NCBI RefSeq assembly: GCF_036781485.1
Contig: NZ_DAIQAX010000001.1
Span: forward strand, 228,893-270,451
Reading direction: 5' to 3'
Length of the DNA stretch: 41,559 bases
From: Thermocrinis sp.
GTDB lineage: Bacteria > Aquificota > Aquificia > Aquificales > Aquificaceae
In this document: positions 8,336-15,462 of the stretch, piece by piece
Layout of the letters: each line of letters begins with the position of its first letter
How positions within the stretch are numbered: the first letter of the stretch is position 1
The notes under the pieces: model-generated
The model's database searches: none
Seen by the model: only the letters and a program-made list of their open reading frames with translations
What the model was told of the DNA's origin: nothing
Made by a program: the position numbers and the translations under genes

Positions 8336-9792
8336 TTTGTCCCTGCTGGAGTGTCTTCCAAAACCACGTTCAATTTTTTGAGTTCTTCTCTTATGTAGTC
8401 AGCCAACTCATACTGTTTTGTCTTTCTTGCCCTCTCTCTAACATCCACTAAAAGGCTTATAAGTCTTTCATCCACAAAAGGTTTTTCTTGCTCTGTTTCT
8501 ACTTTCTGAACCTTTTGACATTCTGGATTTATACCTTCAAGTATTCCAAATATACCCTTTACGTGTTTTAGAATGGAGTCTACCGCATACTGATAGGCAG
8601 ACAGTTCTTGTGTAGTTATGATCTTTCTTTCAAAGGCACTTTTCTTTATTTTATTCAGTTCCGAAACTAAGTTAAAAATTTGGGCTAAGCTTGCGGGTGT
8701 GTTGAAGTCTTCGCTTAATTCTTCAAAAAACTTCTCCTCAGCTTCCTTTACCTTTTCAAAGAGTGGATGAGGTGCTCCGGGAGCTTCCACAGTAGGAAGG
8801 CTTTTTAACAACTCCAGATCAAGAACTGCATCCCTTAGTCTCTCGTAAGCTTTCTTAGTTTCCTCCATCTTTTCCCAGGAAAAGTCCAAAGGACTTCTGT
8901 AGTGGGTAAAGAGAACTAAAAGTCTTAAAACATCCGGATGGTATTTAGAATAAACTTCCTTGAGGGTTATGTAATTTCCAAGGGACTTGGACATTTTTTG
9001 ACCGCCTACGGTCACCAGTCCGTTGTGCATCCAGTATCTTGCAAAGGGCTTTCCCGTGCAAGCTTCCGCCTGAGCTATCTCGTTTTCGTGATGAGGAAAA
9101 ACAAGGTCCAAACCTCCCGCGTGTATGTCTATGGTCTCGCCCAAGTGTTTGAATATCATAGCTACGCATTCGGTGTGCCAACCTGGTCTTCCGGGTCCCC
9201 AAGGAGAATCCCACGCAGGCTCTCCAGCCTTTGCGGACTTCCAAAGGGCAAAGTCCAAAGGATTTCTCTTTTTTTCGGAAGGTTCTATCCTAGCGCCTGC
9301 CTCAAGCTCCTCTGGATTTCTCTTTGAGAGCTTACCGTATTCGGGAAAGGCAGATACGGAAAAATAAACATCTCCGCCAGATTCGTAAGCATAGCCCTTT
9401 TCAATCAGCTTAGATATCACATCTATTATCTCCTTTATGTGCTCCGTTACCCTTGGTTCTACATCCGCCGGTTTCACACCGATGGCTTCCATATCTACGT
9501 AGTAGCTTGCTATGTATCTGTTGGATATGGTCATAAAGTCTGTGCATTCACTTTTTGCTCTGTTTATGATTTTATCATCCACATCGGTGAAGTTCCTGAC
9601 AAACTTCACCCTATAACCAAGGTGCATCAAATATCTTCTGAACACATCAAAGACTATCAAACTCCTACCGTGTCCCACGTGAGAATCATCATAAACCGTC
9701 ACACCGCAGGTGTATATCTTAACCTCAGGTGGATTTATAGGCACGAATTCCTCCAACTTACCGCTTAAGGTGTTGTATATTTTCAAGCCCAT
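8317..9792 (-). CDS. cysS: Cysteinyl-tRNA synthetase
   Basis: 491-residue class I aminoacyl-tRNA synthetase charging tRNA-Cys. The zinc-binding Cys29 lies in YTCGVTVYD, the HIGH-type motif is SHVGHGR at 37-43, the WHTEC zinc segment follows, and KMSKSLGN comes near residue 265. The C-terminal anticodon-binding helical region extends to the end. Length is typical. The ATG at 9790-9792 is preceded on the minus strand by TATAAT with an 8-base gap and no Shine-Dalgarno. It is divergent from the GH135-like lipoprotein and overlaps folD downstream. Confidence 0.96.
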   Translation of the reverse strand: MGLKIYNTLSGKLEEFVPINPPEVKIYTCGVTVYDDSHVGHGRSLIVFDVFRRYLMHLGYRVKFVRNFTDVDDKIINRAKSECTDFMTISNRYIASYYVDMEAIGVKPADVEPRVTEHIKEIIDVISKLIEKGYAYESGGDVYFSVSAFPEYGKLSKRNPEELEAGARIEPSEKKRNPLDFALWKSAKAGEPAWDSPWGPGRPGWHTECVAMIFKHLGETIDIHAGGLDLVFPHHENEIAQAEACTGKPFARYWMHNGLVTVGGQKMSKSLGNYITLKEVYSKYHPDVLRLLVLFTHYRSPLDFSWEKMEETKKAYERLRDAVLDLELLKSLPTVEAPGAPHPLFEKVKEAEEKFFEELSEDFNTPASLAQIFNLVSELNKIKKSAFERKIITTQELSAYQYAVDSILKHVKGIFGILEGINPECQKVQKVETEQEKPFVDERLISLLVDVRERARKTKQYELADYIREELKKLNVVLEDTPAGTKWKVQQ

Positions 9793-9800
9793 AGTTTTAG

Positions 9801-9808
9801 ATTATAAT
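9801..9808. promoter_or_regulatory. Overlapping divergent TATAAT boxes (cysS and GH135-like lipoprotein)
   Basis: The sequence ATTATAAT contains TATAAT on the plus strand at 9803-9808 and on the minus strand at 9801-9806. It lies 8 bases from the cysS ATG and 9 bases from the TTG of the lipoprotein gene. The two promoters would share the same bases and exclude each other. No convincing -35 is visible on either side. Confidence 0.45.
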
Positions 9809-9817
9809 AAAATTGCA

Positions 9818-10555
9818 TTGTTAAACGCTCTTTTGGTGGCTTTAATTGTTCTATTTCTTAGTGCTTGTGGTGGTTCAGGAAACTCCGAGACTACATCCAG
9901 GGATATAAAAGCATACCTAATTCCTTTATACTCTTACCCAGTAGGTAGTTATCAGTCTGAGTGGGAAAGGCTTTACCAATTGAGGACCAGCAAAAGGGTG
10001 TTTGTAATAGTCAATGTTTCAAATGGTCCGGGCGAAGAGAAGGATCTGAACTTTGAGAATGCTATTAATCATTTAAAGTCCAAAGGTTATAAAGTTGTAG
10101 GATACATCGCAACATCTTATGGTGAAAAGGATATAAACCAAGTAAAATCAGAGATTGATAGTTGGCTGGAATTTTATGGAAACAAAATAGACGGCTTTTT
10201 TCTTGATGAAGTTTCTAATAGGCTTGATAAATACCAATACTACGAAAATATCTCCAGATATGTAAGAAGTAAAGACAAATTGATTATACTTAACCCGGGC
10301 ACAAATACACCCTTAGAGTTTTTCAACCTTGCAGATAAGATAGTCGTGTTTGAAAACTCCACGTCTGCATTTTTCAGCTTTATATACGATGATTACAGAA
10401 GGACAAATCCGGAGAGAGTTTGCACGATAGTTTATGACGTAGCTTCAAGGGAAGAAGCTGAGAGAATAAAAGCAAAAAGCCTTGAAAATAACAGCCAGTG
10501 TGTGTATCTTTTGCAAGGGGATAGCTACTTCGTGCTAAGCCAATATATTGATTAG
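9818..10555 (+). CDS. Lipoprotein with spherulin-4 / GH135-like glycosidase domain
   Basis: About 245 residues from a TTG at 9818. The frame is open further upstream, but only this start gives a clean lipoprotein signal: a hydrophobic stretch ending LSAC with the lipidated Cys at 17, followed by Gly, which does not retain it in the inner membrane. The rest resembles spherulation-specific family 4 / GH135: IPLYSYP near the start, VIVNVSNGPG, VVGYIATSYG, then FFLDEVSN with the acidic pair D130-E131 where the family has its catalytic residues, and LNPGT. Family members act on galactosamine-containing polymers, so a role in an envelope or biofilm polysaccharide is inferred. Neighbours give no further clue. 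Confidence 0.75.
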   Translation: MLNALLVALIVLFLSACGGSGNSETTSRDIKAYLIPLYSYPVGSYQSEWERLYQLRTSKRVFVIVNVSNGPGEEKDLNFENAINHLKSKGYKVVGYIATSYGEKDINQVKSEIDSWLEFYGNKIDGFFLDEVSNRLDKYQYYENISRYVRSKDKLIILNPGTNTPLEFFNLADKIVVFENSTSAFFSFIYDDYRRTNPERVCTIVYDVASREEAERIKAKSLENNSQCVYLLQGDSYFVLSQYID

Positions 10556-10585
10556 TATACTTGAAGCTGATTCAGGAGGTTAGAG

Positions 10586-11050
10586 TTGAAAAGGGCAGGA
10601 GAATTCACCGTAGCTTACAACAAAGAGGCAAAGGCGGAGTACGAGGTTATAGAAACCTACGAAGCAGGCATTGTGCTTGAGGGTTCAGAGGTAAAGGCTC
10701 TCAGAAACAAGCAGACGGTGTCCTTCAAAGACAGCTTTGTAAGAATAGAAAACGGAGAAGCTTGGCTTTACAACCTTTACATAGCTCCATACAGGTATGC
10801 TACCATAAAACCACCTGATCCTTTAAGGAAAAGAAAACTTTTACTGCACAAAAGAGAGATCCTTAAACTTTTTGGCAAGGTCCAGCAAAAAGGTTTTACC
10901 ATAATACCCCTAAGGGTTTATTTCAAAAACGGGAAGGTAAAAGTGGAGATTGCATTGGCAAAGGGCAAAAAGACATACGACCGCAGGGAGGAGCTGAGGG
11001 AAAGGGAGATAAAAAGACAGATGGAGAGAGAGCTAAAGCGCTGGCGGTAA
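10586..11050 (+). CDS. smpB: SsrA-binding protein SmpB
   Basis: 154-residue SmpB, which delivers tmRNA to stalled ribosomes. It has the OB-fold core (YEVIETYEAGIVLEGSEVKALR, shown here in part as GSEVKALR), IAPYRYA, and the basic C-terminal tail KKTYDRRE with an extended charged helix. The start is TTG at 10586, supported by GGAGG 8-12 bases upstream and by homology beginning immediately after it. The ssrA gene itself is not in the window. Confidence 0.95.
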   Translation: MKRAGEFTVAYNKEAKAEYEVIETYEAGIVLEGSEVKALRNKQTVSFKDSFVRIENGEAWLYNLYIAPYRYATIKPPDPLRKRKLLLHKREILKLFGKVQQKGFTIIPLRVYFKNGKVKVEIALAKGKKTYDRREELREREIKRQMERELKRWR

Positions 11051-11065
11051 ACTTTGGAATATATT

Positions 11066-11071
11066 TATAAT
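11066..11071 (+). promoter_or_regulatory. TATAAT box upstream of htpX
   Basis: TATAAT in the 53-base gap after smpB, 32 bases before the htpX ATG. No clear -35. Unlike the leaderless cases in this window, a real leader with a Shine-Dalgarno follows. Confidence 0.4.
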
Positions 11072-11081
11072 TAAAAATCAT

Positions 11082-11092
11082 CCTACTGTAGG
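11082..11092 (+). promoter_or_regulatory. Short hairpin touching the htpX Shine-Dalgarno
   Basis: CCTACTGTAGG can fold as CCTA/TAGG and abuts the GGAGG ribosome-binding site at 11090-11095. The stem is only 4-5 bp, so it would be very weak at the growth temperature of a thermophile. Listed because htpX is a stress gene in other bacteria. Confidence 0.2.
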
Positions 11093-11103
11093 AGGTAATA
11101 AGA

Positions 11104-11973
11104 ATGGGATACATGATTAGAAGCGTGCTGTTGCTCGGTTTGCTAACCGGCATATTTCTGTTTGTTGGAAACTTGATAGCCGGCAAAGTTGGTATGACCA
11201 TCGCCTTAATACTGGCTGGCATTATGAACTTTTTGGCTTATTGGTTTTCCGATAAGATCGTTTTGGCCATGTATGGTGCAAGGGAGATAAGCTACGAAGA
11301 AGCACCTTGGTTGCACGCCATGGTGGAGGAGCTTGCAAGAAGGGCAAACATACCAAAGCCTAAGATTTATCTGGTTCCCATGGAACAGCCAAACGCCTTT
11401 GCTACCGGAAGGGGTCCAAGCAAAGGTATAGTGGCTGTAACTTCTGGCATACTCAGATTGCTAGACAGAGACGAACTCAGAGGTGTCTTGGCTCACGAAA
11501 TCGGACACATCAAAAACAGAGACGTGCTTGTGGCTACAATGGCTGCCACGATTGCTGGAGCCATCTCCTACTTGGTGAACATGCTTCAGTTTGCTTTGCT
11601 TTTTGGACACTCGAGGGACGAAGAGGGCAATCAAAATCCTCTATCAATACTGGGTAGCATTCTTCTTATAATCATAACCCCCATAATAGCTGCTCTAATT
11701 CAGATGGCAATCTCAAGGTCAAGGGAATATCTGGCAGACGAAACGGGCGCAAAGATAAGTGGAGACCCTCTGGCTTTGGCAAGGGCTTTGGAAAAAATAC
11801 ACTACTACGTTTATAACATCCCTGCAGAGGTCAATCAGGGAACAGCTCACCTCTTCATAGAAAATCCACTAAAAGGTGAAGGCATATGGGAGCTCTTTTC
11901 TACCCACCCGTCCACAGAAAAGAGGATAGAAAGACTGAAAGAGCTGGCAAGAAAAATGGGTAAATTGTACTGA
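11104..11973 (+). CDS. htpX: Membrane zinc metalloprotease HtpX (M48)
   Basis: 289-residue inner-membrane M48 protease that degrades misfolded membrane proteins. Two N-terminal helices (about 6-24 and 28-50) are followed by the zinc site HEIGH at 131-135. A helical pair lies near 142-167 and 182-205, and EYLADE supplies the third ligand, Glu208. The closing THPSTEKRIERL is typical of the family. The start is the ATG with GGAGG upstream. The ADP-ribosylglycohydrolase gene follows with a one-base stop/start overlap (TGATG), suggesting co-expression of the two and probably of hfq. Confidence 0.95.
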   Translation: MGYMIRSVLLLGLLTGIFLFVGNLIAGKVGMTIALILAGIMNFLAYWFSDKIVLAMYGAREISYEEAPWLHAMVEELARRANIPKPKIYLVPMEQPNAFATGRGPSKGIVAVTSGILRLLDRDELRGVLAHEIGHIKNRDVLVATMAATIAGAISYLVNMLQFALLFGHSRDEEGNQNPLSILGSILLIIITPIIAALIQMAISRSREYLADETGAKISGDPLALARALEKIHYYVYNIPAEVNQGTAHLFIENPLKGEGIWELFSTHPSTEKRIERLKELARKMGKLY

Positions 11974-12971
11974 TGGACCTTGAGAGTAAGTTTATCGGCA
12001 CCATTGTGGGTGCCGCTTTGGGAGATGCAATAGGAAAATCGGTAGAAGACTTAACTGAGGAAGAAGTATTAAGCTTTTACGGAGGACCAATAAAAGGGTT
12101 CGTAGATCCCCATCCCCAAAGTCCAGCTTACGGCTTTAAGCCCGAAGAAGTTTCGGATGAGACAACCATCAGCCTTTTGCTTCTTGAAAGCATAGTAGAA
12201 AGAAAGGGCATAGACCCCTATCATTTTTTTAGCAAGTTGGTAAAGTGGAGAAAGGAAGAACAAAGGCATCGCTATCCAGATCCAGCCCTTCTAACAGCCA
12301 TAGACCTTCTTTCCTCTGGAATAAGCTTAGAAAAGGCCTGTTTTTACTCCTCTTCTGTAGAAGGTGTGCTAAGAAGCACAGTGGTAGGACTTTTCCACTT
12401 TTACAACCCCTACCTTTCCGCAGAGGGTGGAAGGCTGGTATGTATCATGACCCACAGAAGCAAAGAAGTTTACGACGTATCGGCTATGCTTCCAGCTCTT
12501 ATTGCAAGTTTGGTAAGCGGAGAGTGGCATCTGGAGGAGCTAAAGCAAAGAATAAACCTTCTTTCCTTTCTGCAAGAGTTTGCCAAGTATGAAAATAGCA
12601 AAAAAGACATAGAGCGTGTGAAAGACCTTTTGCAAGAGCATGCTTCTTTGAACGATGCTATAGTAGCCCTTGGCAACTCTACCTACGTTTTGGAAGCCTT
12701 TCCCCTTTCTTTGTTTATCTTTTTAAGCAATTTAGACGATCCCCAAAAGGCATTTTTTGAGAGTGTGAATTCTTACGGAAAATTTGGAGGAGACACGGAT
12801 TCCATAGGCTACTTGGTAGGTTCATACATAGGAGCTTACTTTGGTGTGGAAGCCTTTGACTGGGAACTTGTTGAAAAATTGGAGAACTCAGATTATTATA
12901 TTTCTTTAACTAAGAGGTTTTTTGAAATAACACAAGAGAGCAAAGATAGGAGGACGCCCTATGTCTTATAA
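11973..12971 (+). CDS. ADP-ribosylglycohydrolase family protein (DraG-like)
   Basis: 332 residues of the DraG/ARH fold, enzymes that remove ADP-ribose from proteins or small molecules using two Mg2+ ions. Seen: N-terminal GAALGDAIGKSVE, the metal motif SDETTIS near residue 64, and C-terminal GGDTDSIGYLVGSYIGA with its paired Asp residues. Substrate is unknown; no DraT-like transferase is in the window. It starts on the last base of the htpX stop and overlaps the hfq start by 11 bases, so it sits in a tight htpX-hfq operon. Confidence 0.85.
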   Translation: MDLESKFIGTIVGAALGDAIGKSVEDLTEEEVLSFYGGPIKGFVDPHPQSPAYGFKPEEVSDETTISLLLLESIVERKGIDPYHFFSKLVKWRKEEQRHRYPDPALLTAIDLLSSGISLEKACFYSSSVEGVLRSTVVGLFHFYNPYLSAEGGRLVCIMTHRSKEVYDVSAMLPALIASLVSGEWHLEELKQRINLLSFLQEFAKYENSKKDIERVKDLLQEHASLNDAIVALGNSTYVLEAFPLSLFIFLSNLDDPQKAFFESVNSYGKFGGDTDSIGYLVGSYIGAYFGVEAFDWELVEKLENSDYYISLTKRFFEITQESKDRRTPYVL

Positions 12972-13203
12972 GCTACAAGAGTCCTTTCTGAACACAACAA
13001 GAAAAAGAAGGGTAAAGGTGACCGTGTATCTCATCAACGGAGTGCGTATCCAGGGCAGAGTAAAATCCTTTGATACCTTTACAATCCTTATAGAAGATGG
13101 AAGACAGCAAACTTTAGTTTACAAACATGCTATAAGCACAATAGTGCCTTCAGAACATATTCAGATTGAATTTGAAGAGGAAGGTGTGCCCGGGCAGGCT
13201 TAA
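12961..13203 (+). CDS. hfq: RNA chaperone Hfq
   Basis: 80-residue Hfq, a hexameric Sm-like protein that binds small RNAs and A/U-rich mRNA. The N-terminal LQESFLN, the Sm1 segment with VTVYLINGVRIQGRVKSFD (F and D conserved) and the Sm2 motif YKHAIS are all present. The C-terminal tail is short and acidic. It starts inside the ADP-ribosylglycohydrolase gene and ends just before a terminator hairpin. Confidence 0.95.
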   Translation: MSYKLQESFLNTTRKRRVKVTVYLINGVRIQGRVKSFDTFTILIEDGRQQTLVYKHAISTIVPSEHIQIEFEEEGVPGQA

Positions 13204-13220
13204 ATGCCCGGCTCTGTTTT
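13190..13220 (+). terminator. Intrinsic terminator after hfq
   Basis: CCGGGCA (13190-13196) pairs with TGCCCGG (13205-13211) around an 8-base loop, and TTTT follows at 13217-13220. The 5' arm lies in the last codons of hfq. The T tract is short and offset by five bases. On the minus strand no T tract follows, so it does not obviously serve the converging ferredoxin gene. It is the only convincing intrinsic terminator I found. Confidence 0.6.
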
Positions 13221-13551
13221 AAAACATTCCCGGAGGTTTTCCTTTAGAGACTACCAACCTTTCCACCACCTCCCCGTTTTTGATGTGCTTTTCTATTATC
13301 TCATCCACATCCTCTGGTCTTACTCCTCCATACCACACACCTTCTGGATAAACCACCACCACAGGTCCCACTCCACAGGCATTTAAACAACCCGTGGGTG
13401 TTATCATGCAACTCATAAAAAGTTCTGGGTCCATCTGCTGTTTTTCCATAAACCTTTGCAAAACTTCTCTGCTTTGTCTGTCTGAACAGGAGCCCATAGG
13501 ATGACCCGGGGGTCTTTGCTGGACGCATACGAACACGTGCTTAAACTCCAT
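13219..13551 (-). CDS. fdx4: Thioredoxin-like [2Fe-2S] ferredoxin (Fd4 type)
   Basis: 110-residue thioredoxin-fold [2Fe-2S] protein. The four cluster cysteines are at 9, 22, 55 and 59 (FVCVQ, GSCSD, TGCLNAC), the same positions as in the structurally known Aquifex aeolicus Fd4. The C-terminal half has VVVYPEGVWYGGV and a helix with EDVDEIIEKH. Family members occur as free ferredoxins and as domains of NADH dehydrogenase and hydrogenase subunits; this one is free-standing and its partner is unknown. It converges on hfq. A CCTCC-complement ribosome-binding site (GGAGG) lies upstream of the ATG. Confidence 0.92.
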   Translation of the reverse strand: MEFKHVFVCVQQRPPGHPMGSCSDRQSREVLQRFMEKQQMDPELFMSCMITPTGCLNACGVGPVVVVYPEGVWYGGVRPEDVDEIIEKHIKNGEVVERLVVSKGKPPGMF

Positions 13552-13628
13552 GCTCTACCTCCTTAAAAAGAGTTTATCCATATTGTAAGCCTTAATGAGC
13601 TTTTTGCTCTATGAGTAAAATCATCACT

Positions 13629-13655
13629 TAAAAATTTTTCATTAAGTTCCGATTT
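13629..13655 (+). promoter_or_regulatory. Sigma-28 (FliA) flagellin promoter
   Basis: TAAA at 13629-13632, exactly 15 bases, then TCCGATTT at 13648-13655. This closely matches the flagellar sigma-28 consensus (TAAA, 15 bases, GCCGATAA). It lies 34 bases before the flagellin ATG, which has a good GGAGG. The promoter looks intact although the gene it serves is not. Confidence 0.8.
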
Positions 13656-13689
13656 TAAAAAACAGAAAACCTTAAAGGAGGTGTTAGCC

Positions 13690-14220
13690 ATGAGGATCAA
13701 CTTTAACTACGAAGCTTCCTCAACCTACACCTCATACCTTGTGAACCAAAGGGAGATGGGTAAGTCTCTCCTCAGGATATCCACGGGTATGAGGATTTTG
13801 GAAGCTGCAGATGACGCAGCAGGGCTGTTCATAGCAGACCAGCTGTCCATTGTTGCTGTCGGTCTGGAAGAGGGTAACAGAAACATCAGAACCGGTATAT
13901 CTGCCTTCAAAATTGCAGAAAACTCTGCAGGTCAGATCTTTGAAAGGCTAAGAGGCATCTATTCAAGGGCCACAAGGGCAGCCAACGACATCAACGACCC
14001 CAACGCAAGGGCTTCTCTACAGCAGGAGATAGCAAACCTCAGGGACGCCATTCAAAAGATAGCAACAGACACAGAATACAACGGCATAAAGCTCCTTGAC
14101 GGCACATTCAAAGATAAGTACATTCACTACGGAGCAAGGATGGATCAAGTAGTTACAGTATCAATAGCAGACATAAGGGCCCAAACGGAACGTGGGGGCT
14201 TGATTATATCAACCCTATAG
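13690..14220 (+). pseudogene. fliC: Flagellin truncated after its N-terminal D0/D1 region
   Basis: The ATG at 13690 follows GGAGGTG. The product starts MRINFNYEASSTYTSYLVN and contains the conserved ISTGMRILEAADDAAGLFIADQL-type segment (here STGMRI, AADDAAG), IAENSAGQ and TEYNGIKLLDG, all of the flagellin N-terminal domain. Homology runs to SIADIRAQT, about residue 165. Then the frame enters FliD-derived sequence out of register and stops at 14218-14220. The variable region and the C-terminal D1/D0 half, which pairs with the N-terminus in the filament, are missing, so the product cannot polymerise in the usual way. A deletion from inside flagellin into fliD explains the structure. Confidence 0.85.
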
Positions 14221-14856
14221 GAACCACTACTTTTAGCACTCCTTCAAACACCTTGGAAAACGTCATAACTGGCTTGACTATAAACTTAAAGAATACTGGA
14301 AGTGCTACGATAACTATATAAGGAAGATTACTCAAAGGTGAAGAGCTTCTTTTCAGACTTTGTCAGTAAATACAACGCAGTGGCAAAGCAAGTAAACGAG
14401 ATGACGGACAAAGACAAGGGGCTCTTCCAGGGTGATCAGATAATAACAGGGGTTAAAAACTCCTTGGCAAACATGTTGGACCCTCTGTTCAAATACGGTA
14501 TAGTCTCTTACAACGAAGATGGAACGCTTACCTTTAACGGCTCTGCTGTGGATACGCTGGCTTCTAACAAACCCCAAGAGCTAAAGACGCTTATAGAAGG
14601 TTTAAAAATAAGGTATGGTACCTATTTGGAGCAAACGAGAACGGATTTTCAATCCTTCATCAACGACTATCAGTCCCGTATAGATAGCATAAACAGTAAT
14701 ATGGCTAAATTTCAGGAACAGTTGAGTGAGGAAGAGCAGAGATTAAAGCGTGAGTTTTCCAAGGTAGAAGTTTTTATAAACCAAGCGCAGGATATCATGG
14801 AAAGAATGAGAATCTTTATAGTGTCCTTATCTGAAATGCGAGGAGGTAAAAAATGA
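14188..14856 (+). pseudogene. fliD: Distal half of flagellar cap protein FliD, frameshifted
   Basis: In one frame from about 14190 the sequence reads GLDYINPIG, then SNTLENVITGLTINL and ATITI, the middle of a FliD. It stops at 14321-14323. One base later the homology resumes as KEDYSKVKSFFSDFVSKYN, the classical FliD C-terminal domain start, and runs on as an open frame from a GTG at 14338 to 14856 with FLDG-like and coiled-coil segments. The original gene therefore lost its N-terminal half by the deletion that truncated flagellin, and gained one extra base near 14320. The 172-residue open part could be translated but lacks the D2/D3 domains and start signals of FliD. Confidence 0.8.
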
Positions 14857-15263
14857 TCAATAACCCTTACCTTGAAAACATGGTGATGAACGCAAACCCA
14901 GTGCGCCTTGTCATAATGCTTTACGATAAGGCTATTTCTTCCCTTGAAGAAGCCCTTGAGTTGATGGAAAACCCTTCAGAGGACTTTGATTTGAAAGAGA
15001 GAAAATACAAAACCATGGGCAAGGCCTTAGAGATAATAAACGTGCTGGACGCTTCTTTGGATATGGAAAAAGGAGGAGAGATAGCAAAGAACCTAAGGGA
15101 TATATACACTGTCTTGATGGATGAGCTAACGTCCCAAATGTTCAAAGAAGATTCTGAAAAGCTAAGGAAAATAACAAACATACTCAAGAGCTTAAGGGAA
15201 GCTTGGGAAGAGGTAGAAAGAATAAACTATGGAAAAGGCCAAAAGGTTGCTCCTGGAATGTGA
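14853..15263 (+). CDS. fliS: Flagellin export chaperone FliS
   Basis: 136-residue all-helical FliS, which keeps flagellin unfolded before export by the flagellar type III apparatus. NPYLENMVMNANPVRLVIMLYDKAI is the typical opening (NPY and the LVxMLYD helix). It starts by ATGA overlap with the FliD remnant. The frame is intact and of normal length, although its client flagellin is truncated here. Either another flagellin exists elsewhere or the gene is on its way out. Confidence 0.88.
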   Translation: MINNPYLENMVMNANPVRLVIMLYDKAISSLEEALELMENPSEDFDLKERKYKTMGKALEIINVLDASLDMEKGGEIAKNLRDIYTVLMDELTSQMFKEDSEKLRKITNILKSLREAWEEVERINYGKGQKVAPGM

Positions 15264-15462
15264 ATTGGCTCTAAAAGAAAAGCAAATAGACACAGCTCTC
15301 GAAAAGCTTCAGGAGTTTTCCGATCTTCCAATGAACAACTTAACCAAAGAACAAGCTGAAGAATTGTTGAGGCTTATAGAACACACGATAAAGGTAGCCG
15401 AGGATTACAGAAACTCCTTAGCTCAAGCCCTTGTAAATTTAAAGAGATTTAAAGGAGTCTAA
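15229..15462 (+). CDS. Small helical protein after fliS, possibly FliT-like
   Basis: 77 residues, almost entirely charged helix (LLLECELALKEKQIDTALEKL, shown in part as ALKEKQIDTALEKL), with no cysteine-rich or catalytic motif. It begins 35 bases inside fliS, and this position after fliD-fliS is where the FliD/FlhDC-binding chaperone FliT often lies. Size and helical character fit a FliT-type protein, but sequence similarity is too weak for more than a guess. Its end overlaps the converging secreted-protein gene by 14 bases. Confidence 0.6.
   Translation: MEKAKRLLLECELALKEKQIDTALEKLQEFSDLPMNNLTKEQAEELLRLIEHTIKVAEDYRNSLAQALVNLKRFKGV

Noticed and set aside
9710..9817. Longer N-terminus of the GH135-like lipoprotein
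   Set aside because: It lies within the opposing cysS start and would bury the lipoprotein signal peptide.
12245..12592. 115-codon plus-strand frame within the ADP-ribosylglycohydrolase gene
   Set aside because: Other-frame shadow of a conserved gene, basic and Ser-rich, no homology.
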